Shown here: in pieces, positions 1 to 11,717 of the stretch
Position numbering within the stretch: the first letter of the stretch is position 1
Layout of the letters: every line of letters begins with the position of its first letter
Origin: Bradyrhizobium sp. CCGB01
GTDB lineage: Bacteria > Pseudomonadota > Alphaproteobacteria > Rhizobiales > Xanthobacteraceae
Reading direction: 5' to 3'
Length of the DNA stretch: 64,000 bases
Assembly (NCBI RefSeq): GCF_024199795.1
Contig: NZ_JANADK010000001.1
Coordinates: 1,240,001 to 1,304,000 of the forward strand
Translations under genes and position numbers: made by a program
Notes under the pieces: model-generated
The model's database searches: none
What the model saw: only the letters and a program-made list of their open reading frames with translations
What the model was told of the DNA's origin: nothing

Positions 1-2746
<2,746 letters not shown>

Positions 2747-2753
2747 CGTCTTC

Positions 2754-3680
2754 TTACGCCGCCTTCTGCGCGCTCTTGGCGCGAATGCCGAGCAAATGGC
2801 TGATCGCGAACACGAGATCGGCGCGGTTCATGGTGTAGAAATGGAAGGTGTCGACGCCGTGCTTGGCCAGCTTCTGCACCTGGCCGGCCGCAACGGTCGC
2901 GGCCACCAGCTTGCGGGTCTCGGCATCTTCATCGAGGCCGTCGAACTTCGCGGCGAACCAGTCCGGCACGGTGGTGCCGGCGCGGGTGACGAAATTGCGG
3001 GCCTGCTTGAAATTGTGCATCGGCATGATGCCCGGCACGATCGGGATGTCGATGCCGCGCGCGCGGACGCGGTCGAGGTAGCGGAAATAGAGGTCGTTAT
3101 CGAAGAATACCTGGGTGATCGCGCGCGTCGCGCCGGCGTCGACCTTGGCCTTCAGCGTGTCGATGTCGTCGTCGAAGTCGCGGGCCTCGGGGTGCTTCTC
3201 GGGATAGGCGGACACCGACACTTCGATATCGGCGTGCCGCTTCTTGATGCCCGCGACGAGGTCGGCGGAGCTCTGGTAGCCGTCGGGATGGCTGGAGTAG
3301 GGCGTGCCGATGCCGCCGGCCGGGTCGCCGCGCAGGCCGACGATGTGGCGGACGCCGACCTCGTGATAGCGGTCGACGATCTCGTCGATCTCGCCGCGCG
3401 AGGCGCCGACGCAGGTCAGGTGCGCGGCCGGCAGCAGCGCGGTTTCCTTGAGGATGCGGGCGATGGTCGAATGGGTGCGTTCACGGGTCGAGCCGCCGGC
3501 GCCATAGGTCACGGACACGAATTTCGGGTCGAGCGGGGCGAGCCGGTTGATGGTCTCCCAGAGATTGCGCTCCATATCTTCGGTCTTGGGCGGAAAGAAC
3601 TCGAAGGAGATCGCAGGCCGCTTCGAGGAGAGGTGCCCGTTTTGCCCCGCGGCTTGGGCAGGCGTCGTCAGATCGGTCAT
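2754..3680 (-). CDS. metF: Methylenetetrahydrofolate reductase
   Basis: MetF reduces 5,10-methylenetetrahydrofolate to the methyl donor used by MetH, which is encoded directly downstream. The 308-residue protein starts MTDLTTPAQ and has the family landmarks [22 protein letters not shown] and GLRGDP, consistent with the FAD-binding TIM barrel. The frame stays open upstream to 3836, but the added N-terminal 52 residues are of low quality, and family proteins begin close to the SFEFFPP motif. The ATG at 3680 is therefore preferred. Homolog alignment of the N-terminus would settle the start. Confidence 0.95.
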   Translation of the reverse strand: MTDLTTPAQAAGQNGHLSSKRPAISFEFFPPKTEDMERNLWETINRLAPLDPKFVSVTYGAGGSTRERTHSTIARILKETALLPAAHLTCVGASRGEIDEIVDRYHEVGVRHIVGLRGDPAGGIGTPYSSHPDGYQSSADLVAGIKKRHADIEVSVSAYPEKHPEARDFDDDIDTLKAKVDAGATRAITQVFFDNDLYFRYLDRVRARGIDIPIVPGIMPMHNFKQARNFVTRAGTTVPDWFAAKFDGLDEDAETRKLVAATVAAGQVQKLAKHGVDTFHFYTMNRADLVFAISHLLGIRAKSAQKAA

Positions 3681-4076
3681 GGCACCACTCACTCCAGGGG
3701 CTCGACAGGTTTTTGGCGGCCGGCGGTCAGGTCTCGATTGGATGTGGCTATGATAAGCCAAAGCGATTGCACTCGACAGCCCATCGGGTATGGGAAGTGG
3801 CCCACTTTTGCCGGTAGATGGCGAGTTTTTACACAAATCAGGAAGTGAGTGGGAAGTGCGTCGCCTTAGTAATAATTCATATAAATCAGTAAATTAAGAT
3901 GATAAGGCGGCGGTATGAAGTCGATTTAGTTGAGTGGGCAGTATGAATATGGTGTTGCCGATGGTGTCATCGTCCCACCGTCCAAAGTGGCTTGCTGCGC
4001 GGCCTCGCGGCCCGCACGCCAGACCTGCGCAGTCTGCCCATTGCCGCGGCGCCGCCCGCAACTAATTTAGCGCGCC
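3681..4076. promoter_or_regulatory. Divergent intergenic region metF / LLM oxidoreductase
   Basis: This 396-bp gap separates metF (minus) from the oxidoreductase gene (plus) and must hold promoters for both. Seen directly are a perfect 6-bp inverted repeat AAGTGG-C-CCACTT at 3795-3807 and repeated GGAAGTG words at 3793-3799, 3841-3847 and 3852-3858. A clearly AT-richer stretch lies at about 3865-3905. These could be operator and promoter sequences. I could not recognise a SAM or SAH riboswitch. Confidence 0.4.
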
Positions 4077-5096
4077 ATGATCCCGCTCTCAGTCCTCGAC
4101 CTCTCCGTCGTCACCACAGGCACGAAACCCGCCGCGGCGCTGCGCAACAGCATCGAGCTGGCGCGCCATGTCGACGGACTTGGCTATGTCCGCTACTGGC
4201 TCGCCGAGCATCACAACCTCGCCTCGGTGGCGAGCCCCGCACCCGACGTGATGATCGGGCAGATCGCGGCGGTGACGAAGCACATCCGCGTCGGCTCCGG
4301 CGGGGTGATGCTGCCCAATCACGCGCCGCTGGTCGTCGCCGAGCGCTTCAAGATGCTGGAGGCGCTGTTTCCCGGCCGCATCGATCTCGGGCTCGGCCGC
4401 GCTCCCGGCACCGACGGCGCCACAGCCTATGCGCTGCGCAGCCGGCTCGATCGCCGCGAGGGCGACGACTTCCTGGAGCGGTTGCACGAACTGATCCTGT
4501 GGGAGACCCGCGAATTCCCCGCGGGCCACCCCTACCACAACGTCGTCGCGATGCCTGACGACACAAAACTGCCGCCGATCTGGCTGCTCGGCTCGAGCGA
4601 CTATTCCTCGGAGCTGGCAGCCCAAGTCGGCATGGGTTTCGCCTTCGCGCATCATTTCGCGTCTCACGATGCGATCGACGCGATGGTGCATTACCGCAAC
4701 CGTTTCCAGCCCTCGGCCTGGAGCGCCAGCCCGCACGCGATCCTTGCCGTTGCCGTCATTACCGCCGACACCGATGAAGAGGCTGAAAGGCTCGCGACGT
4801 CGTTCGACCTCAACCGCCTGCGCCGCGACCGCGGCCAATATCTGCCGCTGCCGAGCGTCGAGGAGGCGCTGGCCCACCCCTATACGGACTCCGAACGCAC
4901 CTCGATCCTGCGCAACCGCTCGCGCCTGTTCGTCGGCAGCCCGGCGACCGTGCAGAAGAAGCTTCAGCCGCTGATTGATGCGAGCAAGCCGGACGAGTTG
5001 ATGGTGATCACGGCCGTGTACGATCACGAGGCGCGGAAGAGGTCGTATTCGCTGCTGGCGGATGCGTTCGGGCTCACGAAGAGCGCGGCCGCGTAG
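4077..5096 (+). CDS. LLM-class flavin-dependent oxidoreductase (luciferase-like)
   Basis: This 339-residue protein belongs to the bacterial luciferase-like monooxygenase superfamily, which uses reduced flavin (FMNH2 or F420) to oxidise varied substrates. The N-terminus LSVLDLSVV, the [14 protein letters not shown] segment and the [19 protein letters not shown] segment are typical of the subgroup often named MsnO8 or YhbW-like. The glycine-rich [12 protein letters not shown] segment follows. The gene is divergent from metF and is followed by a palindromic repeat element. The substrate cannot be read from the sequence. Confidence 0.85.
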   Translation: MIPLSVLDLSVVTTGTKPAAALRNSIELARHVDGLGYVRYWLAEHHNLASVASPAPDVMIGQIAAVTKHIRVGSGGVMLPNHAPLVVAERFKMLEALFPGRIDLGLGRAPGTDGATAYALRSRLDRREGDDFLERLHELILWETREFPAGHPYHNVVAMPDDTKLPPIWLLGSSDYSSELAAQVGMGFAFAHHFASHDAIDAMVHYRNRFQPSAWSASPHAILAVAVITADTDEEAERLATSFDLNRLRRDRGQYLPLPSVEEALAHPYTDSERTSILRNRSRLFVGSPATVQKKLQPLIDASKPDELMVITAVYDHEARKRSYSLLADAFGLTKSAAA

Positions 5097-5101
5097 CTTA
5101 G

Positions 5102-5280
5102 CCCTCCCCTGGAGGGGGAGGGTCGATCGCGCGCAGCGCGAGCGGGGTGAGGTGATCTCTCCACACGGGCACCGTTTCGGTGGAGAGACTGTCACCCCAC
5201 CCCGTCTCACATTTTCGCTGCGCTCAATGTGAGCCGACCACGCGCGAGCTACGCTCGTCGCGGACCCCTCCAGGGGAGGG
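5102..5280. repeat. Intergenic palindromic repeat element (about 180 bp)
   Basis: The element fills the gap between the convergent LLM oxidoreductase and pheA genes. Its ends form a perfect 16-bp inverted repeat, 5102-5117 against 5265-5280. Nested inside are a CTCTCCAC/GTGGAGAG pair around 5157-5187 and a CTCACATT/AATGTGAG pair around 5206-5233. The whole region can fold into a large branched hairpin. It resembles the compound palindromes scattered between genes of Bradyrhizobium. It may also act as a transcription stop for both flanking genes. Confidence 0.75.
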
Positions 5281-5287
5281 TGAAGGA

Positions 5288-6148
5288 TCAATCCTGCTGC
5301 GTCTCGCTGAACGTCGCGCGGAACGGGTGGCCCGGATAGACGCCGACGATGCGGAATTCGCGCGAGAAGAATTTCAGCTCCTCGATGGCAAACGCCAGGC
5401 CCCTGTCATCGGGATGGCCGTCGACGTCGGCATAAAACTGCGTGGCGAAGAAATTGCCGTCGACCATGTAGCTCTCGAGCTTGGTCATGTTGACGCCGTT
5501 GGTGGCAAAGCCGCCCAGCGCCTTGTAGAGCGCGGCGGGCAGGTTGCGCACCCGGAACACAAAAGTCGTGACCAGGGGGCCCGAGCCCTGCGCGGCCCAT
5601 TTCGGCTCGCGCGCCAGCACCACGAAGCGGGTGGTGTTGTGGGCCTCGTCCTCGATGTCCTCGGCGAGGATGTCGAGGCCGTAGATCTTTGCGGCGAGGC
5701 GCGAGGCGATCGCGGCGACCGATTTGTCGTTGCGCTCGGAAATATCGCGGGCGCTGCCGGCGGTATCGGCGTGCACGATCGGCTTGATGCCGAGCTTGCG
5801 GATGATGCGGCGGCACTGGCCGAGCGCGTGCACGTGACTCTCGACGCTCTTGATGTCTTCGAGCTTGGTCCCCTTCACCGCCATCAGCTGATGCCGGACC
5901 GGCAAAAACCATTCGCCGATGATGAACAGGCCGGAGGCCGGCAGCAGGTGATGGATGTCGGCGACGCGGCCCGCGACCGAATTCTCGATCGGGATCATGC
6001 CGAGATCGGCCTCGCCCGACGAGATCGCCGACAGCGCGTCCTCGAAGGTCGCGCAGGGCATCGGCTCGGCGTCGGGATAGGCCTCGACGATGGCGATGTG
6101 GGAATTGGCCCCAGGCTCGCCCTGGAATGCGATTTTCATCTTGCTCAT
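5288..6148 (-). CDS. pheA: Prephenate dehydratase
   Basis: PheA converts prephenate to phenylpyruvate in phenylalanine synthesis. The 286-residue protein has the catalytic domain first (AFQGEPGANS, GMIPIENSVAGRV, and the NTTRF motif near residue 170). A C-terminal ACT domain follows, with an LESYMV segment at the usual place of the phenylalanine-sensing ESRP motif. There is no chorismate mutase fusion. The gene lies 21 bp downstream of kdsB on the same strand, so the two are probably co-transcribed. Confidence 0.95.
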   Translation of the reverse strand: MSKMKIAFQGEPGANSHIAIVEAYPDAEPMPCATFEDALSAISSGEADLGMIPIENSVAGRVADIHHLLPASGLFIIGEWFLPVRHQLMAVKGTKLEDIKSVESHVHALGQCRRIIRKLGIKPIVHADTAGSARDISERNDKSVAAIASRLAAKIYGLDILAEDIEDEAHNTTRFVVLAREPKWAAQGSGPLVTTFVFRVRNLPAALYKALGGFATNGVNMTKLESYMVDGNFFATQFYADVDGHPDDRGLAFAIEELKFFSREFRIVGVYPGHPFRATFSETQQD

Positions 6149-6169
6149 GATCGGCCTTGTAGCAGCGGC

Positions 6170-6910
6170 TCAGGATTTGGAAAGGATGCTGCGCGCGGTC
6201 TCGAGATCCGCCGGCGTGTCGACCCCGCGGGGCACGGTATCGACGATGGTGAAGTCGATCCGCATCCCGGCCTCCAGCGCCCGGAGCTGCTCGAGCTTCT
6301 CCTGCAGCTCCAGCGGCGAGGGCGGCAGTGAGACGTAACGCTCCAGCGCGGCGCGGCGATAGGCGTAGAGGCCGATATGGTGGTAGCGCGGTCCGTCGCC
6401 GGTCGGCGCGGTCGCGCGGGTGAAATAAAGGGCGCGCATCCGCCTGCCGCCGAGCGAGGTTCCGATCGCCTTCACGACGCTCGGCGCGAGATCCTCCTCC
6501 TCGGTATGGATCTGCGAGGCCAGCGTGGCGATGTCCACGGCCGGGTCTTGCAGCGGCGGCAGCACCTCGCGGATGTTGTCGATCGTGATGGTCGGGAAAT
6601 CGCCCTGGAGGTTGACCACGATTTCGGCCTTGCCGGCGGGATCGAGCTTCTGCATCGCCTCGTGGATGCGGTCGGAGCCCGAGGGGTGCTCGGGGCGGGT
6701 CATCACGGCCTCGCCGCCATGGGCGGTCACGACCGAGGCGATCTCGGAAGTGTCGGTGGCCACCGCGACCCGGCCGATGCCGGCGGCCTCGGCGCGGCGC
6801 ATCACATGCACGATCATCGGCAGGCCCGCGATGTCGGCGAGCGGCTTGCCGGGCAGGCGGGTGGCGGCCATGCGGGCCGGGATCAGCACCAGGATGCGGG
6901 GATCGATCAT
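6170..6910 (-). CDS. kdsB: 3-deoxy-manno-octulosonate cytidylyltransferase
   Basis: KdsB activates Kdo with CTP to CMP-Kdo for lipopolysaccharide inner-core assembly. The 246-residue protein opens with the nucleotidyltransferase motif [15 protein letters not shown]. It continues with VVNLQGDFP and [18 protein letters not shown], all typical of the family. The frame remains open far upstream, into the divergent cytochrome gene, but family length and the position of the IPAR motif fix the ATG at 6910. Confidence 0.95.
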   Translation of the reverse strand: MIDPRILVLIPARMAATRLPGKPLADIAGLPMIVHVMRRAEAAGIGRVAVATDTSEIASVVTAHGGEAVMTRPEHPSGSDRIHEAMQKLDPAGKAEIVVNLQGDFPTITIDNIREVLPPLQDPAVDIATLASQIHTEEEDLAPSVVKAIGTSLGGRRMRALYFTRATAPTGDGPRYHHIGLYAYRRAALERYVSLPPSPLELQEKLEQLRALEAGMRIDFTIVDTVPRGVDTPADLETARSILSKS

Positions 6911-7130
6911 CGGGTCAAGGGCCTGGAAAGGGTACGTTTTCCGCGTCGAGAAATGGGGTGGGGACGGGCTGAAAGCCGGGTCGCTTATACGGGTTGCCAG
7001 ACCCCGGGCAAACCGATATCTCAATGGCAAAACTCGGGGAAACAATAAGGAACGTTTTGATTCTCCCGAGGCTCGTCCTGGCGGCCGCCCGGCCGCTATT
7101 TCCTTACTGCGGTGTGGGGCCTGGCCGGAA

Positions 7131-7685
7131 ATGGACTCTTTCGAACTCAATAAGATTCTCGGGGCCGTGCTCGGCACCTGTCTCATCCTGCTGGTGACGA
7201 GCTTCGCCGCCCAGGCGCTGTTCTCGCCGAAGATGCCGGAAAAGCCGGGCTTCGAGATCGCCGTGAAGGAAGACGCCGGACACGGCAAGGAAGGCGGCGC
7301 TGCCGCTGCTGCCGCCGAGCCGATCGAAAAGCTGCTCCAGACTGCTTCCGTCGAAAAGGGCGCTGCCGCCGCCAAGAAGTGCGGCGCCTGCCACACCTTC
7401 GAGAAGGGCGGCCCGAATCGCGTCGGTCCGAACCTCTATGGCGTCGTCGGCGAGGCCAGGGGCGAGGGCCGTGGCGGCTTCAACTTCTCGGCCGCGATGA
7501 AGGCCAAGGGCGGCACCTGGACGTTCGACGATCTCAACAAGTTCATCGCCAACCCGAAGGGCTTCATCCCGGGCACCGCGATGGGCTTCGCCGGCATTCC
7601 GAAGGATTCCGAGCGCGCCGACGTCATTGCCTATCTGAATTCGCTGTCGGAGCATCCGCAACCGCTGCCGACGGCGTCGAAATAA
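7131..7685 (+). CDS. cycM: Membrane-anchored cytochrome c (CycM-type)
   Basis: This 184-residue cytochrome has an uncleaved N-terminal membrane anchor at about residues 9-31. A charged, alanine-rich linker follows, then a class I cytochrome c domain with heme motif CGACH at residues 84-88 and a GTAMGF segment carrying the probable distal methionine. Size and layout match CycM of Bradyrhizobium japonicum, which passes electrons from the bc1 complex to an aa3-type oxidase. The frame extends upstream without a stop, but the ATG at 7131 puts the membrane helix at the N-terminus. A strong terminator follows. Confidence 0.9.
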   Translation: MDSFELNKILGAVLGTCLILLVTSFAAQALFSPKMPEKPGFEIAVKEDAGHGKEGGAAAAAAEPIEKLLQTASVEKGAAAAKKCGACHTFEKGGPNRVGPNLYGVVGEARGEGRGGFNFSAAMKAKGGTWTFDDLNKFIANPKGFIPGTAMGFAGIPKDSERADVIAYLNSLSEHPQPLPTASK

Positions 7686-7714
7686 GCGCCTCGAAAAGCC
7701 ATCTTGGAATATGC

Positions 7715-7742
7715 GGCCAGGCTGAAAAGCCTGGCCGTTTCC
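7715..7742 (+). terminator. Rho-independent terminator after cycM
   Basis: A perfect 9-bp stem, GGCCAGGCT at 7715-7723 against AGCCTGGCC at 7728-7736, closes a GAAA tetraloop and is followed by a GTTTCCTT tract. It lies 30 bp after the cycM stop and would separate cycM from the peptide transporter operon. Confidence 0.85.
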
Positions 7743-7897
7743 TTATCCGGGCCTCGCGATGAGTTTATCGGGGCGTTTGGCCGCATCGGAGGGGGCGGCC
7801 GGGCTTCCAACATGAGGAAAAAGCAACATATTCCGTCGAAACCTCGCCTATATTGGGAACTTAAAGGAGTAGCCTCCTTCAAGACAGGACTATTGAT

Positions 7898-9814
7898 TTG
7901 GCCATTACCCGACGCGATCTCCTGCTCACCGGCACTGCCGCCGCAGCGCTCACCGCCCTCGGTTCGCTGGGCAGCGTTTCCGTCATCGGCGCGGCACACG
8001 CGCAATCTGCCAGTGAGGCGCCTTCAGGTGCGCTTCCCTGGCGCCATGCACTGTCGCTGTTCGGGCAGGTCAAGTATCCGGCCGACTTCAAGCGCTTCGA
8101 TTACGTCAATCCGGAAGCCCCCAAGGGCGGCGTCGCGCGCCAGATCGCCGTTGGCACGTTCGACAATTTCAACATCGTCGTCTCCGGTGTGAAGGGGCAG
8201 GTCGCCGGTGCCGTCGCATTCATCTACGAGTCGCTCCTGACGCCCGCGCTCGACGAGGTCTCGACCGAATACGGCTCGCTGGCCGAGGCCGTGAGCCACC
8301 CGGACGATTTCTCCTTCGTCACCTATCGCTTGCGGCCGCAGGCCAAATGGCATGACGGCAAGCCGGTCACCGCAGATGACGTGATCTTCTCGCTGGATTC
8401 CTTCAAGAAGCACCACCCGATGTACTCCGCCTATTACAGCCATGTGGTGAAGGCGGAGAAGGTCGGCGAGCGCGAGGTGAAGTTCGTGTTCGACGCGCCG
8501 GGCAACCGCGAACTGCCGCAAATCGTCGGGCAGCTCACGGTCTTGCCGAAGCACTGGTGGGAGGGGACGGACGCGCAGGGCCGCAAGCGCGATGTCTCCG
8601 CCACCACGCTCGAAATACCGCTCGGTTCCGGTCCCTACAAGGTCAAGGAATTCGTTGCGGGACGGTCGATCGCGTTGGAGCGCGTCAAGGATTATTGGGG
8701 GCGCGATTTCGCCGTCAATGTGGGCCGCAACAATTTCGACGAGATGCGCTACGAATATTTCCGCGATGCCACCGTGGCGATCGAGGCCTTCAAGGCCGAT
8801 CAGGTCGACTGGCGCACCGAGAACAGCGCGAAGAACTGGGCGACCGCCTACGACTTCCCGGCCGTGACTGAAAAGCGGGTGATCCTCGAGGAGTTCGCCA
8901 ATCGCAGTTCGGGCGTCATGCAGGCGTTCGTGCCGAACCTGCGCCGCGCCAAGTTCAGTGATCCCCGCGTGCGTCGTGCGCTCAACTACGCGTTCGACTT
9001 CGAGGAGATGAACAAGCAGATCTTCTACGGTCAGTACAAGCGCGTCAGCAGCTATTTCGATGGCATCGACGAGCTCATGGCGACCGGGTTGCCGCAGGGC
9101 AAGGAGCTCGAGATCCTCGAGACCGTCCGCGCCGAAGTCCCGCCCGAAGTCTTCACGACGGCCTACACCAATCCGGTCGGCGGCAGTCCGGAAGCGGTGC
9201 GCGACAATCTGCGCGAAGCGTTGCGCCTGTTCAAGGAGGCCGGCTACGAGGTGCGCGACCGCAAGCTGGTCGACGTCAAGACCGGCACTCAGTTCTCCCT
9301 GGAATTGCTGAACTCGGATCCGAGCTTCGAACGGGTCACGCTGTTCTACAAGCCGTCGCTGGAACGGCTCGGCATCGCGGTCAGCGTGCGCACGGTCGAT
9401 CCGACGCAATACGAGAACAGGACGCGCGAGTGGGATTTCGACGTCGTCACCAACTCCTGGGGCGAATCGCAGTCGCCGGGCAATGAGCAGCGCGAGTTCT
9501 GGTCGTCCAAGTCGGCCGACATCCCCGGATCGCGCAACATTACCGGCATCAAGAATCCGGCGATCGACAAGCTGATCGAGCGGGTGATCTACGCCACGGG
9601 GCGCGACGATCTCGTCGCGGCGACCAAGGCGCTCGATCGCGTGCTGCTGTGGAATCACTATGTCGTGCCGCAATGGACCTATTCGAAGGTCCGCACCGCG
9701 CGCTGGGATCGCTTCGGCCGGCCGGCGGAATTGCCCAAATACGGCCAGTCCGGTTTCCCGTTCATCTGGTGGTACGACGCGGACAAGGCGGCGCGGATCG
9801 CAAAGAAGTCGTGA
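7898..9814 (+). CDS. Peptide ABC transporter substrate-binding protein (YejA-like, first copy)
   Basis: This 638-residue periplasmic binding protein belongs to the SBP_bac_5 oligopeptide family and captures substrate for the permeases encoded downstream. It starts at TTG with a twin-arginine-like signal (TRRDLLLTG) followed by a hydrophobic stretch ending AHAQS, suggesting Tat export. Motifs such as LFGQVKYPADFKRFDYVNP and IPLGSGPYKV are typical of YejA-like proteins. It is followed immediately by a paralogous binding protein gene and then the yejB, yejE and yejF homologs. The TTG start is inferred because the signal peptide begins there. Confidence 0.9.
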   Translation: MAITRRDLLLTGTAAAALTALGSLGSVSVIGAAHAQSASEAPSGALPWRHALSLFGQVKYPADFKRFDYVNPEAPKGGVARQIAVGTFDNFNIVVSGVKGQVAGAVAFIYESLLTPALDEVSTEYGSLAEAVSHPDDFSFVTYRLRPQAKWHDGKPVTADDVIFSLDSFKKHHPMYSAYYSHVVKAEKVGEREVKFVFDAPGNRELPQIVGQLTVLPKHWWEGTDAQGRKRDVSATTLEIPLGSGPYKVKEFVAGRSIALERVKDYWGRDFAVNVGRNNFDEMRYEYFRDATVAIEAFKADQVDWRTENSAKNWATAYDFPAVTEKRVILEEFANRSSGVMQAFVPNLRRAKFSDPRVRRALNYAFDFEEMNKQIFYGQYKRVSSYFDGIDELMATGLPQGKELEILETVRAEVPPEVFTTAYTNPVGGSPEAVRDNLREALRLFKEAGYEVRDRKLVDVKTGTQFSLELLNSDPSFERVTLFYKPSLERLGIAVSVRTVDPTQYENRTREWDFDVVTNSWGESQSPGNEQREFWSSKSADIPGSRNITGIKNPAIDKLIERVIYATGRDDLVAATKALDRVLLWNHYVVPQWTYSKVRTARWDRFGRPAELPKYGQSGFPFIWWYDADKAARIAKKS

Positions 9815-9828
9815 AGGACATCCCTCGC

Positions 9829-11715
9829 ATGACGCAGATGTCACGCCGCCATGTGTTGGCCTTGGCTATCGGCGGCGCCTTCGGCGTGTCCCTCGGCGCG
9901 CCATCGTTGCGCGGTGCGCGTGCTTCGGAAGCGGAGACCGAGGCGCACGGCATCTCGGCGTTCGGCGATCTCAAATATCCCGCCGATTTCCGCCAGTTCG
10001 ACTACGTCGATGTCGATGCACCGAAGGGCGGCACGTTCTCGCTGATCCCGTCGACGAAATCCTACAACCAGTCCTACCAGACCTTCAACTCGCTCAACGC
10101 CTTCATCCTGAAGGGCGACGGCGCGCAGGGCATGGACATGACGTTTGTGCCGCTGATGGTGCGCGCAAACGATGAGCCGGATGCGATGTACGGGCTTGCC
10201 GCCAGATCCGTGCGGATATCGCCGGACAAGCTGGTCTATCGCTTCACGATGCGGCCCGAGGCGAAGTTCCACGATGGTACCAGGCTCACCGCACACGATG
10301 CGGCGTTCTCGCTGACTTCGCTGAAGACCAAGGGCCATCCGCTGATCATCGTGCAGATGCGCGACATGGTCAGTGCGGAGGCGATCGACGATGCGACGCT
10401 CGTCGTCACCTTCGCCAAGGGCCGCGCCCGCGACGTGCCGCTCTATGTCGCGAGCCTGCCGATCTTCTCCAAAGCCTACTACGCCTCCCGCCCGTTCGAT
10501 GAATCGTCTCTGGACATTCCACTTGGATCGGGTCCGTACAAGGTCGGCAAGTTCGAGGTCAACCGCTACATCGAATACGAGCGGGTGAAAGACTGGTGGG
10601 CCGCCGACCTGCCGCCTTGCCGCGGCAGCTACAATTTCGATGTCGTGCGCTATGAATTCTATCGCGATCGCGATGTCGCCTTCGAGGGTTTTACCGGCAA
10701 GAACTATCTCTATCGCGAGGAATTCACCTCGCGCATCTGGGCGACGCGCTACGACTTCGCGGCGGTGAAGGACAATCGCGTCAAGCTCGAAATCGTGCCC
10801 GACGACACGCCGTCCGGCGCGCAGGGCTGGTTCATCAACACGCGGCGCGACAAGTTCAAGGACCCGCGCGTGCGCGAGGCCTTGATCAATGCCTTCGACT
10901 TCGAGTGGACCAACAAGACCATTATGTACGGCGCTTATGCCCGTACGGTGTCGCCGTTCCAGAACTCCGATCTCATGGCGGGCAACGGGTCTCCTCCGCC
11001 GGAAGAGCTGAAGCTGCTGGAGCCGTTTCGCGGTCAGGTCCCCGACGAGGTGTTCGCCGCGCCCTTCACGCCTCCGGTAACGGACGGCTCGGGGCAGGAC
11101 CGCAGCTTGTTGCGCAAGGCGCAGCAATTGCTGAGCGAGGCCGGCATGCCGATCAAGGACGGCAAGCGGATGCTGCCGAACGGCGAAATCTTCAGAATCG
11201 AGTTCCTGCTGGACGAACCTTCGTTTCAGCCGCACCATGCCCCTTACATCAAGAATCTCGGGACGCTCGGCATCGAAGCGAGCGTGCGCCTTGTCGATGC
11301 CGTTCAACACAAGGTGCGCCAGGAAGATTTCGACTTCGACATGACGATCCAGCGTTTCAGCATGTCGGCAACGCCGGGCGACGCCATGCGCGCATTCTTC
11401 TCCTCGCAGGTCGCGGCAACCAAGGGCTCGTACAATCTGGCGGGCGTCGCCAGCCCGGCGATCGACGCCATGATCGAGAAGATCATGGCGGCCGACAACC
11501 GCGAGGACTTGACCGTCGCCTGCCGTGCCTTCGACCGTCTGTTCCGCGCCGGCCGGTACTGGGTGCCGCAGTGGTATAACAAGACGCACCGGCTCGCTTA
11601 CTGGGATCAGTACGGCCATCCGCAGAAGCTGCCGCGCTATGCCAACGGCGTCGGCGCTCCCGATATCTGGTGGTCCGACCGCGCCAAGGCGACCAAGCTC
11701 GAGCAGGCGAAATAG
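9829..11715 (+). CDS. Peptide ABC transporter substrate-binding protein (YejA-like, second copy)
   Basis: This is a second binding protein of 628 residues, clearly paralogous to the one encoded upstream. Both contain the mature N-terminal motif KYPADF-RFDYV, the LGSGPYKV motif and a C-terminal VPQWY/VPQWTY segment. The signal region (SRRHVLALAIGG) again looks twin-arginine-like. A GTG at 9811 that overlaps the upstream stop, the ATG at 9829 and an ATG at 9838 are all possible starts; 9829 is chosen. Two co-transcribed binding proteins feeding one permease suggest a widened substrate range. Confidence 0.9.
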   Translation: MTQMSRRHVLALAIGGAFGVSLGAPSLRGARASEAETEAHGISAFGDLKYPADFRQFDYVDVDAPKGGTFSLIPSTKSYNQSYQTFNSLNAFILKGDGAQGMDMTFVPLMVRANDEPDAMYGLAARSVRISPDKLVYRFTMRPEAKFHDGTRLTAHDAAFSLTSLKTKGHPLIIVQMRDMVSAEAIDDATLVVTFAKGRARDVPLYVASLPIFSKAYYASRPFDESSLDIPLGSGPYKVGKFEVNRYIEYERVKDWWAADLPPCRGSYNFDVVRYEFYRDRDVAFEGFTGKNYLYREEFTSRIWATRYDFAAVKDNRVKLEIVPDDTPSGAQGWFINTRRDKFKDPRVREALINAFDFEWTNKTIMYGAYARTVSPFQNSDLMAGNGSPPPEELKLLEPFRGQVPDEVFAAPFTPPVTDGSGQDRSLLRKAQQLLSEAGMPIKDGKRMLPNGEIFRIEFLLDEPSFQPHHAPYIKNLGTLGIEASVRLVDAVQHKVRQEDFDFDMTIQRFSMSATPGDAMRAFFSSQVAATKGSYNLAGVASPAIDAMIEKIMAADNREDLTVACRAFDRLFRAGRYWVPQWYNKTHRLAYWDQYGHPQKLPRYANGVGAPDIWWSDRAKATKLEQAK

Positions 11716-11717
11716 CC

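Noticed and set aside
3681..3836. SAM-II or SAH riboswitch before metF
   Set aside because: I looked for the conserved riboswitch cores on the minus strand and found no convincing match. The palindrome seen looks more like an operator.
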